56,002 nucleotides of DNA from CALKZN01 sp050633585 (GTDB lineage Bacteria; Pseudomonadota; Gammaproteobacteria; Arenicellales; Arenicellaceae). The notes under the pieces were generated by a model that was not told the origin of the DNA, ran no database searches, and saw nothing but the letters and a program-made list of their open reading frames with translations. The stretch covers positions 1-56,002 of the forward strand of contig JBOEGT010000012.1 of the NCBI GenBank assembly GCA_050633585.1, given 5' to 3'. Position numbers and translations under genes: made by a program. This document shows positions 25,061 through 34,406 of this stretch, piece after piece (the first letter of the stretch is position 1; each line of letters opens with the position of its first letter).

Positions 25061-26548
25061 TTAAGCAGGGATAGGGATTGTTATGCCGATAATAAATTGT
25101 TTAGCGCTAGGCCCTTCGAAGAAGACTCTGCCGTGATGATTTTTAGCAATTTCCTGAACGATAGCAAGTCCTAGTCCACAACCATCCTTGTCAGTGGATG
25201 GCAGTCGATAAAAACGGCTTGTTGCTTTGGTTTGTAGGTGTTCGGGTATTCCTGGCCCAGCATCACAAACTTTGATCAACGCTTGGGGTTGGTCATCTGG
25301 TGTTTTGGCGTCTAAACCAGTTAACTCTACTTCAATGTTCTTTTGCTCATGGCTGTAGGCCATTGCATTTTCTATTAAGTTGCTAACACACTCGGTAATC
25401 ATTAGCGGGTGACCGTTCATAATGATTGGGTTATCTGCATCTTTGAAGTGTATTTCTCTACCTTGGCGTAAAGCGGTAGGCGCATAGTGTATGCAAACAT
25501 CTCTGATAATACGGTTAAGTTCAAACTCTTCGATCGGGTTTATCAAAATATCTTCACTTTCAGCACGGAGTAAGCTGAGCATTTGACTTGTGAGTCGGCT
25601 TGATTGCTTGCTGATTGCGATGAGGTCTCGTATGTGATGAGTGCGTGAGCTTTCATCAGTTGCACGTAAGGCAAGTTCTGCTTTACCTTGCATGTTGGCT
25701 AAGGGTGTCTTTAATTGGTGTGAGGCATTGGCTAGAAACGCTTCTCTTTTTTGAATAGCTGACCTCAAGCGAAAGAATAAGTCGTTCATGGATGATACTA
25801 ATGATTTCACCTCCATCGGGACGGCTCGCTTGATAGGCTCTAGATCACTTAATGAGCGCCTAGCAATGGCTGTTTGTAACTTATCTAACGGCTGTAAACC
25901 ATATCGAATACCAAACCAGCAGGTGCAAGCCACTAATAAAATGAGTGACAACATTCGAGCGATAGACCGAATGAATATTGAGCGTTGTAAAGCGATTTGT
26001 TGATCAAACGTTTGCCAAACGGTTAATTCAACCCAGCCAGGGAAGTCAGGGTTATCACTATACCGTTTAACGAATGCTGCTCTGACGGGGTTACCATGGT
26101 ACTGACTATCAAATAAGAAAGGTTTTCCTAATGAGCTATTTGGAAGTTCCGAAGGTTTTGGAGGGTTTGAATAGCCAGTGATTACTGAGCTGTTAGGTGC
26201 GATAGCATGATAATAAAAAATATCACCGAAAGCATCGGAAACAACCGTTAAAATTTCTTCTGATAGGGTGTTACCAAAGATATTATCATTTTGTTCTATT
26301 AGCGTTAAAGATAGAATTGATAATGCTTTATCGAACGAAGATTTTGAAATGTTATAAGCATTTTGATATGACTCAACGGCAAAAATACTACTAATCAAAA
26401 TTAACGGTAGCATAAGCATTAATAATAATCGATTGCGGAGGCTGCCTTGTAATTTGGCAGTTTCTTTTTTTGCTAGTATGGGTTGATCAACCAAGTTTTT
26501 ATCCGCCTTGACGTCCTTAAAAGAGGTGTTAGTTGTTGAGTTCTGCAT
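25061..26548 (-). CDS. tctE: Sensor histidine kinase TctE
   Basis: A 495-residue membrane kinase. There is a helix near 35-55, a periplasmic region of about 140 residues, a second helix near 195-215, a HAMP-like linker, HisKA with FLANASHQLKTPLANMQ near 285-300, and HATPase motifs (DAGPGIPEHL, then GCGLGLAIVQE). The layout matches TctE, which senses external tricarboxylates and controls TTT transporter genes. It lies 2 bases after tctD in the same operon. It sits between two TctC-type receptor genes and may control both. N-terminal 30 cytosolic residues are longer than in most relatives. Confidence 0.85.
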   Translation of the reverse strand: MQNSTTNTSFKDVKADKNLVDQPILAKKETAKLQGSLRNRLLLMLMLPLILISSIFAVESYQNAYNISKSSFDKALSILSLTLIEQNDNIFGNTLSEEILTVVSDAFGDIFYYHAIAPNSSVITGYSNPPKPSELPNSSLGKPFLFDSQYHGNPVRAAFVKRYSDNPDFPGWVELTVWQTFDQQIALQRSIFIRSIARMLSLILLVACTCWFGIRYGLQPLDKLQTAIARRSLSDLEPIKRAVPMEVKSLVSSMNDLFFRLRSAIQKREAFLANASHQLKTPLANMQGKAELALRATDESSRTHHIRDLIAISKQSSRLTSQMLSLLRAESEDILINPIEEFELNRIIRDVCIHYAPTALRQGREIHFKDADNPIIMNGHPLMITECVSNLIENAMAYSHEQKNIEVELTGLDAKTPDDQPQALIKVCDAGPGIPEHLQTKATSRFYRLPSTDKDGCGLGLAIVQEIAKNHHGRVFFEGPSAKQFIIGITIPIPA

Positions 26549-26550
26549 GG

Positions 26551-27231
26551 TTAATGAGTGTTTTCAACCATATCTAGCAAATAACCTAAACCTCTCAATG
26601 TTGAAATTTTTAGGTCGACTGCTTTTGCTAGGCGTTTACGTAGGCGGTGAATATATAAATCGATCACGCTGATGTCAGCGTCTTCGTTTAAGCTATATAT
26701 GGAGTCTAAAATAACATCTTTTGAAACAACTTTTCCTTGGCGTTGAAGTAAGCATTCGAGTAATGAAAACTCCCGTTTTGGAATATGAATTTCTTGGTCA
26801 TCAATAAATATTCTTCGGGCAGAACTATCGAAAGAGAAGTTGCCGATGGTTATCAGTGATTGCTGTTGTGATGCTGATCTGCGAGATATTGCGCCTAATC
26901 GAGCAAGTAGTTCATCAATATCAAAGGGTTTGATGAGGTAATCATCCGCACCAGAATTAAGGGCCATGACTCTTGAGGGCACTTCGCTATGTGCTGTTAA
27001 AATTAAGATTGGTACGGTATTGCCTTCTGATCTCACTTTTTTGAGCACAGTTGAACCATCCATTTTTGGAAGGCCTAAATCTAGAACGACAGCATCGTAC
27101 TCTTCAGTCCTTAATGTATTGTATGCGGTAAGACCGTTATCCACATGGTCTACAGTGTGAGCTAATTCAGCAAGAGCCGATTTTAGTGTTTGCGATAGAT
27201 GAACGTCATCTTCGACAAGTAATATTCGCAT
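26551..27231 (-). CDS. tctD: OmpR-type response regulator TctD
   Basis: A 226-residue regulator. The receiver (1-115) has Asp8/Asp9, phospho-acceptor Asp51 in VVLDLGLPKMDG, Thr79 and the lysine in LIKPF. The winged-helix DNA-binding domain is at 130-222 (PKREFSLLECLLQRQGKVVS). The ATG at 27231 follows GAGGAG; longer in-frame reading back to 27255 lacks such a site. It forms an operon with tctE. It is divergent from the second tctC-like gene. The intervening 150 bases carry phased GTTAA repeats that are candidate binding sites. Confidence 0.9.
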   Translation of the reverse strand: MRILLVEDDVHLSQTLKSALAELAHTVDHVDNGLTAYNTLRTEEYDAVVLDLGLPKMDGSTVLKKVRSEGNTVPILILTAHSEVPSRVMALNSGADDYLIKPFDIDELLARLGAISRRSASQQQSLITIGNFSFDSSARRIFIDDQEIHIPKREFSLLECLLQRQGKVVSKDVILDSIYSLNEDADISVIDLYIHRLRKRLAKAVDLKISTLRGLGYLLDMVENTH

Positions 27232-27244
27232 GAGCTCCTCAACT

Positions 27245-27348
27245 TTTGATATCAAATCATTAACTGTTTTTCACATTGTTTTTATAGCGAAAGGTTAATG
27301 AAAGTTAAGCTTGTTATATTTGTATACTGAACTAACTTGGTTTGTTAA
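27245..27348. promoter_or_regulatory. Candidate TctD sites in the tctD/tctC-like divergent region
   Basis: GTTAA occurs at 27294-27298, 27304-27308 and 27344-27348, spaced 10 and 40 bases apart, with a GTTAT at 27313. Such helically phased direct repeats are typical for OmpR-type regulators. A perfect palindrome TTTGATATCAAA lies at 27245-27256, close to the tctD start. Confidence 0.4.
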
Positions 27349-27381
27349 GCAATAATTTAAGTAGGACATGAAGGTAACGAT

Positions 27382-28524
27382 ATGTTGCAAGGTAACGTGA
27401 ATAAAAAAGATCAATTTTCAAAGTTTTATGTATTCAGTAATGTACGTGTTTTTCTATTTTCTTTTTTAGTTTTATGGGTTGTTCAATTATTTAGTGCGTC
27501 AAATACGTTTGCCGAAGAGATAGACTTTAGTGGAGAAACCATCGAATGGGTTATCCCTTTTCATAAAGGAGGAGGGTCCACAAAATGGGCTTATTTTTAT
27601 GCTCCTTTACTTGCTGAAGAGTTGCCGGGTAAACCAAGAATTGTGATTAAAAATGTGCCAGGTGCTAGCTCTACTATTGGTGCCAATCAGTTTGCAGCCC
27701 AAGCAAAACCCGATGGTTTGACGCTTTTAGGTACATCCGGTTCGACACAATTCCCATATATGCTAGGCGATAGTAGGGTGAAATATGATTATAAGGACTG
27801 GAAGGTCATATTGGCGACCCCTAGCGGAGGTGTTGTTTATATCGATTCTAAATCAAGCATTAATCAAGCTGCTGATTTAGCGAAACAATATAAGCCATTG
27901 TTGTTTGGAAGCTTGGGCGTGACTTCATTAGACTTGATTCCTTTATTGGCCTTTGAATTATTAGGCGCCAATGTGGATGCTATTTTTGGGATGAAAGGGC
28001 GTAAAGCGGGGCGTTTGGCTTTCCAGAGAGGTGTCACTACCATCGATTTTCAAACGAGTTCATTGTATCTAGCTGAGGTCCATGAAGATGTGCTTTCCGG
28101 AAAAGTCACCGCATTGATGTCGTGGGGAGCTTTGGATAAAGAAGGAAAAGTCGTGCGTGACCCAACATTTCCGGATTTGCCCTCGTTTCCAGAGGTTTAT
28201 GAGCAAGTGTATGGTGAAGCTCCTTCAGGTCCAGCATGGGACGCTTGGAAAGCTTTTTTTGTGGCGGGTTTTCCGGCTCAAAAAATGGTGTTTTTGCCTA
28301 AAGGTACGCCAGACAATATAACGAGAGTTTATACAGAAGCATTTGAGAGAGTGATTGCTAAACCAGGGTTTTCAGATGCCGCAAAAAAAATCTTAGGAAG
28401 TTATCCTCAAATGACCGGCTTGGAGGCTCAAGCCACTCTTGAGCAGGCAATTGGTGTCAACAAAGATGCGACTCAATGGGTACAAAACTGGTTAACTGAA
28501 AAATATCAGGTCTCATTTAATTAG
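27382..28524 (+). CDS. Second TctC-like periplasmic binding protein
   Basis: A 380-residue paralog of the receptor at 21766, with shared blocks such as GKTIEW/GETIEW, SGSTQFPY, RVKY-YKDW and WDAWKAFFVAGFP. An extended N terminus (1-45) holds the signal sequence, with cleavage near NTFA-EE. No TctA or TctB gene is beside it. The next gene is an AbrB-family permease 30 bases downstream, followed by a hydroxyacid dehydrogenase and a DctP receptor. It may deliver its ligand to the distant TctA-TctB fusion, to the AbrB protein, or to the TctE sensor. It is divergent from tctD. Confidence 0.84.
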   Translation: MLQGNVNKKDQFSKFYVFSNVRVFLFSFLVLWVVQLFSASNTFAEEIDFSGETIEWVIPFHKGGGSTKWAYFYAPLLAEELPGKPRIVIKNVPGASSTIGANQFAAQAKPDGLTLLGTSGSTQFPYMLGDSRVKYDYKDWKVILATPSGGVVYIDSKSSINQAADLAKQYKPLLFGSLGVTSLDLIPLLAFELLGANVDAIFGMKGRKAGRLAFQRGVTTIDFQTSSLYLAEVHEDVLSGKVTALMSWGALDKEGKVVRDPTFPDLPSFPEVYEQVYGEAPSGPAWDAWKAFFVAGFPAQKMVFLPKGTPDNITRVYTEAFERVIAKPGFSDAAKKILGSYPQMTGLEAQATLEQAIGVNKDATQWVQNWLTEKYQVSFN

Positions 28525-28554
28525 CTAATTCAGTATCGTTAACAGTAACATCCA

Positions 28555-29625
28555 ATGGCGTACCGTCTGAAAAATACAGCTTTCCTTATTCGAATAGTGT
28601 CTATGCTGTTTGTACTCTGTTTAGGCCTGCTAGGTGGAATCGTTCTATTTTTATTCAATGTGCCTATTCCATTTTTATTAGGCAGCGTATTAATCATCAT
28701 TATGGCCTACAAGTTAGGTATTCATATCAATAAGCCGAACGCTGTTTTTAGTCGTTGGATGAGAGTTGTCATTGGTGTCGCGCTAGGGGAATCTGTTGGA
28801 GGGAATATAAGTCTGTTCTCAACATCTACAGCAAGTGTCGTGATGTTAGCCATTTTTTTTACTGTCGTAGTGACTGCGTTTGGTATGCGTTTTTTTAGAC
28901 GTATACAAGGCTTTACAGCGAGTGATCTTTATATTTCTTCGTTACCTGGCGGTTTGTCTTTTTTGATTTCTTTAGCGGGTGATTTAGGGGGTAAGTTTCC
29001 AAAAATAGCACTCATTCATGCGACACGAGTGGTTACATTAGTGTTTGTATTATCTGCCATGTCTTATTTCATTGGTGTCGATAAAAGCGTTACAGAAGAT
29101 ATAAACCCTTTTGCTTTTACCTTGCATGTTGATTTATTGCCTATCTTATTCACTGTTTTGCTGTCAGGAGTGATTGCTGAAATTTTTAAAGTTCCAGGAG
29201 GGCAAGTTATTTTTGGCTTGTTGTTATCAAGCTTAGCTTATCATTTTGGATTTATCCAAATAGCTATGCCAGAAATAATAATGACAGTGGCAATGGCATT
29301 TCTCGGTATCTTGCTGGGGACAGCCTTAGTGCAAAAGCCCAGCCATGAATACCCGAAGATTATGTCTTTATCGTTAACATTTACATGCATCGCATTAATG
29401 ATTGGCATGTTGTTCGCCTTTGGTATGACTCACGATATTAATGAACACTTTTTATTGTATTTTCTGGCGCTGTCGCCCGGAGGCATTGCAGAAATTAGTT
29501 TGATTACTCTTGCGCTAGGTTTAGATGCGGGATTGGTTGTTGTTGTTCATGCAAGCCGCTACTTTTTTATTGTATTCATAGGGGTAATTGGTATGAATTT
29601 TTTAAATAAAAAAAACCGCGATTAA
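28555..29625 (+). CDS. AbrB-family membrane transporter (second copy)
   Basis: A 356-residue inner-membrane protein with about ten helices in two halves. The signatures are SSLPGGLSFLISLAGDLGG near residues 126-144 and LSPGGIAEISLITLALGLD near 305-323, the same layout as the protein at 13641. It lies between a TctC-like receptor and a D-2-hydroxyacid dehydrogenase. No Shine-Dalgarno precedes the ATG at 28555, so translation may depend on the upstream gene. A role in uptake of the compound bound by the receptor is inferred, not shown. Confidence 0.8.
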   Translation: MAYRLKNTAFLIRIVSMLFVLCLGLLGGIVLFLFNVPIPFLLGSVLIIIMAYKLGIHINKPNAVFSRWMRVVIGVALGESVGGNISLFSTSTASVVMLAIFFTVVVTAFGMRFFRRIQGFTASDLYISSLPGGLSFLISLAGDLGGKFPKIALIHATRVVTLVFVLSAMSYFIGVDKSVTEDINPFAFTLHVDLLPILFTVLLSGVIAEIFKVPGGQVIFGLLLSSLAYHFGFIQIAMPEIIMTVAMAFLGILLGTALVQKPSHEYPKIMSLSLTFTCIALMIGMLFAFGMTHDINEHFLLYFLALSPGGIAEISLITLALGLDAGLVVVVHASRYFFIVFIGVIGMNFLNKKNRD

Positions 29626-29680
29626 GCCATTTTACCAAAGACACAAATCCAATCATCAATTTTTCAACACGAGGATTCAC

Positions 29681-30616
29681 ATGAAATTAGCAATTTTAGA
29701 TGATTATCAAAATGTCGCTCTCACGATGGCTGATTGGACAGGTATACAGTCTAAAGTAGACATTACTGTTTTCAATCAACATCTTGGTGATGAAGAACAG
29801 GTTATTGAAGCGCTGCAGAGTTTCGATGTTATATGCTGTATGCGTGAACGTACACCATTTCCTAGTGGTGTGTTAACAAGATTACCTCGTTTAAAATTAC
29901 TGGTTTCTTCTGGAGCTAAGAATGCATCAATAGATATTAATGCAACAGAAAGATTAGGTATTGAATTTATGGGTACGCAGTCTCCCGGTCATGCAGCGTC
30001 AGAGTTAGCATGGGGTTTATTGATGTCCCTGGCGAGAAATATTCATATTGAAAATTCGAATATACGACAAGGTAAATGGCAAAGTACGATTGGCTCCGAC
30101 TTGAAAGGACAAACACTTGGAATTCTTGGTTTAGGTAGACATGGTTCAAACATGGCTCGATTTGCTCAAGCTTTTGGTATGAAGATTATTGCATGGAGTC
30201 AAAATTTAAATGCACAGCGTTGTCATGAACTCAATGTTGAATATGTCGATAAGAAAAGCTTCTTTCAACATGCAGACTTTGTCTCTATCCATTTAAAGAT
30301 GGGCGCGCGTAATGTTGGCATAGTTGGAAAACAAGAGTTTCATTGGATGAAGTCAAGTGCTTATCTAATTAATACCTCGAGAGGTCCTATTGTTGATGAG
30401 TACTCATTAATTAAGGCCTTAAAAAACAATGAGATATGTGGGGCTGCTCTAGATGTTTATGATGAGGAACCTATACCATCCAATCATGAGTTTTTGAATA
30501 TGCCGAATGTGCTATTAACCTCTCATGTGGGCTTTGTGACAAGCCAAACGTATGCGGTGTTTTACGGACAAATGGTAGAAAAGATATTTACGTGGGTTAA
30601 TGAAAGGGAGCGTTGA
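29681..30616 (+). CDS. D-2-hydroxyacid dehydrogenase
   Basis: A 311-residue NAD-dependent dehydrogenase with the complete family set. The nucleotide site is GILGLGRHGS near residue 147, the catalytic arginine is in NTSRGPIVDE near 230, the glutamate is in DVYDEEP near 260, and the histidine is in SHVG near 281. It interconverts a D-2-hydroxy acid and a 2-oxo acid in the cytosol. GAGG lies 8 bases before the ATG. Context (TctC, AbrB, DctP) suggests it handles an imported hydroxy acid. It differs strongly from the dehydrogenase-like protein at 14690. Confidence 0.88.
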   Translation: MKLAILDDYQNVALTMADWTGIQSKVDITVFNQHLGDEEQVIEALQSFDVICCMRERTPFPSGVLTRLPRLKLLVSSGAKNASIDINATERLGIEFMGTQSPGHAASELAWGLLMSLARNIHIENSNIRQGKWQSTIGSDLKGQTLGILGLGRHGSNMARFAQAFGMKIIAWSQNLNAQRCHELNVEYVDKKSFFQHADFVSIHLKMGARNVGIVGKQEFHWMKSSAYLINTSRGPIVDEYSLIKALKNNEICGAALDVYDEEPIPSNHEFLNMPNVLLTSHVGFVTSQTYAVFYGQMVEKIFTWVNERER

Positions 30617-30674
30617 ATAACATTGCTAAATATGTCGTTTTAAGTTTTAGTCGTTATTTATCAGGTGTTGTTTT

Positions 30675-31694
30675 ATGTATGCAGTAAAGAGTTTAGTTAA
30701 AGTTAGGCCGCTAATTGCTTGTTTAATAGTCATTTTATTTTTTTCTCAGGTAGCGAAGGCAAAAGAATCCCAAGAAAAACCAGTGGTTATTCGCTTTTCT
30801 CATGTTGTGTCGCCAACCACTCCCAAAGGGTTAATGGCTGAAAAGTTCAAGGAATTAATTGAAAGCCGTATAGGCAAAGAACAGGTAGTGGTGGAGATTT
30901 TTCCTAACTCTCAACTGTATAGTGATAGTAAGGTGTTAGATGCTTTGTTAGCGGGAAATGTTGAGATAGCTGCTCCTTCCGTTTCAAAGTTTCGAAAATA
31001 TTCGCAACGATTTCAAGTGTTTGATTTACCGTTTATTTTTGCATCATCTCAGTCCGCTAGAAACTTTATGACCGGTGAGTATGGCGAACGATTATTACAC
31101 TCATTAAGCCCAGCAGGGTTTCATGGTTTTGGTTATTTAAGTAATGGAATGCGCCAGTTGACCGCGAATCAGCCAGTTATATCTCCTCATGACCTGAATG
31201 GGGTTCGTATTCGTTATAGTGGCTCTAAAGTGGCAAAAGCTTGGTTAAGCTCGTTAAAGTCAAACCCACAAAAAATTTCTTTTTCAAAAGTGTATGACTC
31301 ATTAAAATCTAATGAAATTGATGCTCAAATGAATACATGGTCTAATATTTTAAGTAAAAAATTTCATACACAGCAAAAGTATTTGTTGGAGTCTAATCAC
31401 AGCTTTTCAGCTTATATAGTTCTGACATCATCTCACTTTTGGAAAAAAATTCCGGTTCGTTTTAAACGTGTTGTTGAGCAGTCCATCCAAGATGCTATTG
31501 AGTATGGTAATGACTTGGTTGAAAGTGAATTAGCGCAAGCGAGGCAGGAAATTTTAGACTCCGGCCAAGTTGAAGTGTTCAATATGAGTACCTCTCAACG
31601 AAATGACTGGGTAACCGCGATGTTACCTATTTGGCAACAATTTGAGGATGAAGTTGGGCGAGAGCTATTGAAAGAGGCGGCTGCTCAACGTTAA
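30675..31694 (+). CDS. DctP-family TRAP binding protein, orphan
   Basis: A 339-residue periplasmic receptor with a signal peptide (1-33, cleavage near AKA-KE). It has the DctP fold: IRFSHVVSPTTPKG near 39, then FPNSQLYSDSKVLDALLAG near 76, FDLPFIF near 118 and the carboxylate-clamp region LNGVRIRYSG near 175. TRAP receptors normally need DctQ and DctM membrane subunits, which are absent here. It may use a distant DctQM or act in sensing. It follows the dehydrogenase by about 60 bases and likely shares the transcript. Confidence 0.85.
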   Translation: MYAVKSLVKVRPLIACLIVILFFSQVAKAKESQEKPVVIRFSHVVSPTTPKGLMAEKFKELIESRIGKEQVVVEIFPNSQLYSDSKVLDALLAGNVEIAAPSVSKFRKYSQRFQVFDLPFIFASSQSARNFMTGEYGERLLHSLSPAGFHGFGYLSNGMRQLTANQPVISPHDLNGVRIRYSGSKVAKAWLSSLKSNPQKISFSKVYDSLKSNEIDAQMNTWSNILSKKFHTQQKYLLESNHSFSAYIVLTSSHFWKKIPVRFKRVVEQSIQDAIEYGNDLVESELAQARQEILDSGQVEVFNMSTSQRNDWVTAMLPIWQQFEDEVGRELLKEAAAQR

Positions 31695-31803
31695 AAAAAG
31701 ATGATGAGCTTAGTGGTTCAGTTTTTTGCTATCGCACGGTCTTGTTGATAAACTCCTGCCATCGAAATAAGAATCAATAATGAGACCACTTTAAGGAGTT
31801 ATT

Positions 31804-32142
31804 ATGAAGCTAATTACCGCTATTATTCGTCCGTATCGCACGGATGATGTGAAAGATGCATTGTCAAAATTAGGCGTCTCGGGCATGACTGTGACAGAAG
31901 TTCGTGGTTTTGGCCGCCAAAAAGGGCATACTGAAGTTTACCGTGGTGCTGAGTATTCAATTGATTTCATTCCGAAAGTGAAAATTGAAGTTGCTGTTTC
32001 CGGTAAAATTCTTGATGAAGCATTAGATGCGATCATGGAAGCGGCTAGGCAAAACAAAGTCGGTGATGGCAAAATTTTTGTGCAAGACCTTGAAGAAGTT
32101 GTTCGAATCAGAACAGGTGAAAAAGGCGAAGATGCTCTTTAA
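31804..32142 (+). CDS. glnK: Nitrogen regulatory PII protein
   Basis: A 112-residue PII protein of normal length. The T loop with the uridylylation site Tyr51 (YRGAEYSIDF) is intact, as are the nucleotide-binding segments GFGRQKGH and VGDGKIFV. PII proteins bind ATP, ADP and 2-oxoglutarate to report nitrogen and carbon status to glutamine synthetase control and AmtB. A strong AAGGAG precedes the ATG. No amtB or glnA lies next to it, so glnK versus glnB cannot be settled by context; the MKLITAIIRP start favours glnK. Confidence 0.9.
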   Translation: MKLITAIIRPYRTDDVKDALSKLGVSGMTVTEVRGFGRQKGHTEVYRGAEYSIDFIPKVKIEVAVSGKILDEALDAIMEAARQNKVGDGKIFVQDLEEVVRIRTGEKGEDAL

Positions 32143-32205
32143 GCAGCTCAACAGTGTTTAACTTAAACAAGTAATTAATTCGTTTTATACGATCAGTAAC
32201 TCAAT

Positions 32206-33003
32206 ATGATGCGACGGTTAATAACGTTGCTATACAAACAAACAGTCCTACACTTTAAAAGTGCTTTTGGGCTGTTTTTTATTGTATGGTCTCTAATAGT
32301 CAATGTGATGTTTTCACAAGCGTCCATTATTACTGAATATGGTTTGACTAATGGTGATCAAAGTTCAGCAGATCAGTTATTTCACCAAGGGATGGAGTCT
32401 TATATATCGTCTGACTTCATGAATGCTTATAAAGCATGGAGCAAGGCAGTTGAAAGCCAGCATGCTAAAGCATCTTTTAATATTGCTCGGATGTGGTTGC
32501 AAGGTAAAGTACCTGGTGAAGCTGCCGATGAAAAGAAAGCCATTTTTTTCTTTAAACAAGCCGTCAGTTTAGGCTATCAGCCAGCCGAGAAGTATTTAAA
32601 ACAACCCGAAAAGCGACTGTCTAACCAGCAAGACGCTGCATACCTTCAAGAAACAAACCTTGATAAGGATATTCAAAAACAGACTGAAGACAATGAGCGT
32701 TTACAGTCAACTTCTATATTGGCTAACAATGCGTGGCTTAAAAAGTATCCCAATAATGCATGGGTCATTCAAATCTTTGCAAGTCAGGAATCTGCGTTAT
32801 TAAAACAAATGATTAGGGATTATTCTTTAAAAGATAAGGCACATATTTTGACTGAAAAAATCGATGGAGACTTATGGTATAAACTCATTTATGGTCAATA
32901 TGCATCTAAGCAGCAAGCATTGAGTGCTCGTCAGCTCTTGCCGGAAAGATTAAGGAAAGAAAAGCCCTGGGTTCGCTCGGTAGGGGCAATGAAAAAAGGG
33001 TAG
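32206..33003 (+). CDS. Sel1-repeat and SPOR-domain protein
   Basis: A 265-residue protein with an N-terminal hydrophobic segment (about 20-38) that is a signal or anchor. It has Sel1-like helical repeats near 55-130 (AYKAWSKAVESQHAKASFNI) and a C-terminal SPOR domain near 185-258 (AWVIQIFASQESALLKQMI). SPOR domains bind denuded glycan strands of septal peptidoglycan, so it probably acts in the periplasm at the division site. The start could be either of two adjacent methionines. It sits between PII and prfB without obvious functional linkage. Confidence 0.78.
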   Translation: MMRRLITLLYKQTVLHFKSAFGLFFIVWSLIVNVMFSQASIITEYGLTNGDQSSADQLFHQGMESYISSDFMNAYKAWSKAVESQHAKASFNIARMWLQGKVPGEAADEKKAIFFFKQAVSLGYQPAEKYLKQPEKRLSNQQDAAYLQETNLDKDIQKQTEDNERLQSTSILANNAWLKKYPNNAWVIQIFASQESALLKQMIRDYSLKDKAHILTEKIDGDLWYKLIYGQYASKQQALSARQLLPERLRKEKPWVRSVGAMKKG

Positions 33004-33070
33004 AGCTTCTGATAAGCCTTGCCTAGTACACATACATATTTTAAATATATTCAAAAAGCGATATCTAACC

Positions 33071-34166
33071 ATGGAAACAACAGCAGTATTCGAAAAAATT
33101 AAAATGATTGCAGAGAGAAATTCTGCAATCAGGGGGTACCTTTGATTATGATAGTAAAAAGGAACGACTAGAAGAAATTCAAGGGCTTTTGGAGCAATCA
33201 GATGTTTGGAATACACCTGATGTCGCGCAACAGTTAGGAAAAGAGCGTTCAGCCCTGGAGGAAATTGTCAAAACGGTTTCTCTTATTTCTGCGGGTATTG
33301 AAGAAAACCAAGAACTGCTTGAGTTGGCAGTTGAAGAAAATGATGAAGAATTGTTTGAGACGGTTTGTTCAGACTTGGGTGATATAGAAGGGCATTTAGT
33401 GAAGTTGGAATTTCGCCGCATGTTTTCAGGTGAAATGGATCACTGTAATGCTTTTTTTGATATTCAGTCGGGTTCAGGAGGAACTGAAGCTCAAGACTGG
33501 GCGAATATGATTTTACGCATGTATTTGCGCTGGGCAGAGTCTCACGATTTTACAGTTGAAATTGTCGAAGTATCGGCGGGGGATGTGGCAGGTATTAAAA
33601 GCGCGACAGTGAAAATCTCTGGAGATAACGCTTTCGGTTATTTGCGCACAGAAACAGGTGTGCATAGGCTTGTCAGAAAATCGCCATTTGACTCAGGTAA
33701 TCGCAGGCATACTTCTTTCGCCTCTTTTTATGCCTACCCAGAGGTGGACGATTCTGTTGATATTGATATTAACCCCGCTGATTTGCGAGTTGATACATAC
33801 CGTGCAAGTGGTGCGGGCGGACAACATGTGAACAAAACTGAATCAGCCGTGAGGATTACTCATCTACCAACGAATACTGTCGTACAGTGCCAATCGGGTC
33901 GTTCACAGCATAAGAATAAAGCGGAAGCGATGAACATGCTTAAAGCACGTTTATACGAGTTAGAAATGCAAAGTCGCCGTGATGAAGCGCAAGCTGCTGA
34001 AAGCGAAAAATCAGATATTGGATGGGGGCAACAGATTCGCTCATATGTACTCGATCAGTCTCGAATTAAAGACCTCCGAACTGGCGTAGAAACAGGTAAC
34101 ACCCAGGCCGTTTTAGATGGTGATTTAGATGCATTTATAGAGGCAAGCTTAAAAGCGGCTATTTAA
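33071..34166 (+). CDS. prfB: Peptide chain release factor 2 with programmed +1 frameshift
   Basis: Release factor 2, about 364 residues, recognises UGA and UAA. The gene starts at ATG 33071 and reaches an in-frame TGA at 33143-33145 (codon 25). The canonical shift signal is present: an internal Shine-Dalgarno AGGGGG (33131-33136), then TAC-CTT-TGA. A +1 slip at CTT continues as Asp-Tyr-Asp. When RF2 is scarce the TGA is read slowly and shifting rises, giving autoregulation. The codon-recognition motif SPF and the catalytic GGQ (GAGGQHVNKTESAV) are present. lysS follows, as in many bacteria. This is one intact gene, not a pseudogene. Confidence 0.96.
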
Positions 34167-34243
34167 TGGTATTTCTTTGAAAACATTACTGAGAAATCAT
34201 CAGGATTGATTGTGTGTGCACTATAGAGTGTGTAACATTCCGA

Positions 34244-34272
34244 GTCTAAATGAGCCGGTGTTTTATTTAGAC
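34244..34272. other. Inverted repeat between prfB and lysS
   Basis: GTCTAAAT (34244-34251) pairs perfectly with ATTTAGAC (34265-34272) around 13 bases. No T run follows. It may be an RNA hairpin in the prfB-lysS transcript or a protein site upstream of a lysS promoter. The 240-base gap holds no gene. Confidence 0.4.
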
Positions 34273-34406
34273 ATGCTTCATTCTTGTAAATTAAATACTC
34301 GTTTGAAATTGATGTTTGTTATAGAACGCTAGGCTTTCAAAAATTGTATAGTTAAAAAAACTAGTTATTTAAAATCATAGATTTATTTGCTTAAGAGAGA
34401 ATTTTT

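Noticed and set aside
33108..33145. An apparent frameshift or truncation at the start of prfB
   Set aside because: It is the known programmed +1 shift signal with all elements in place.
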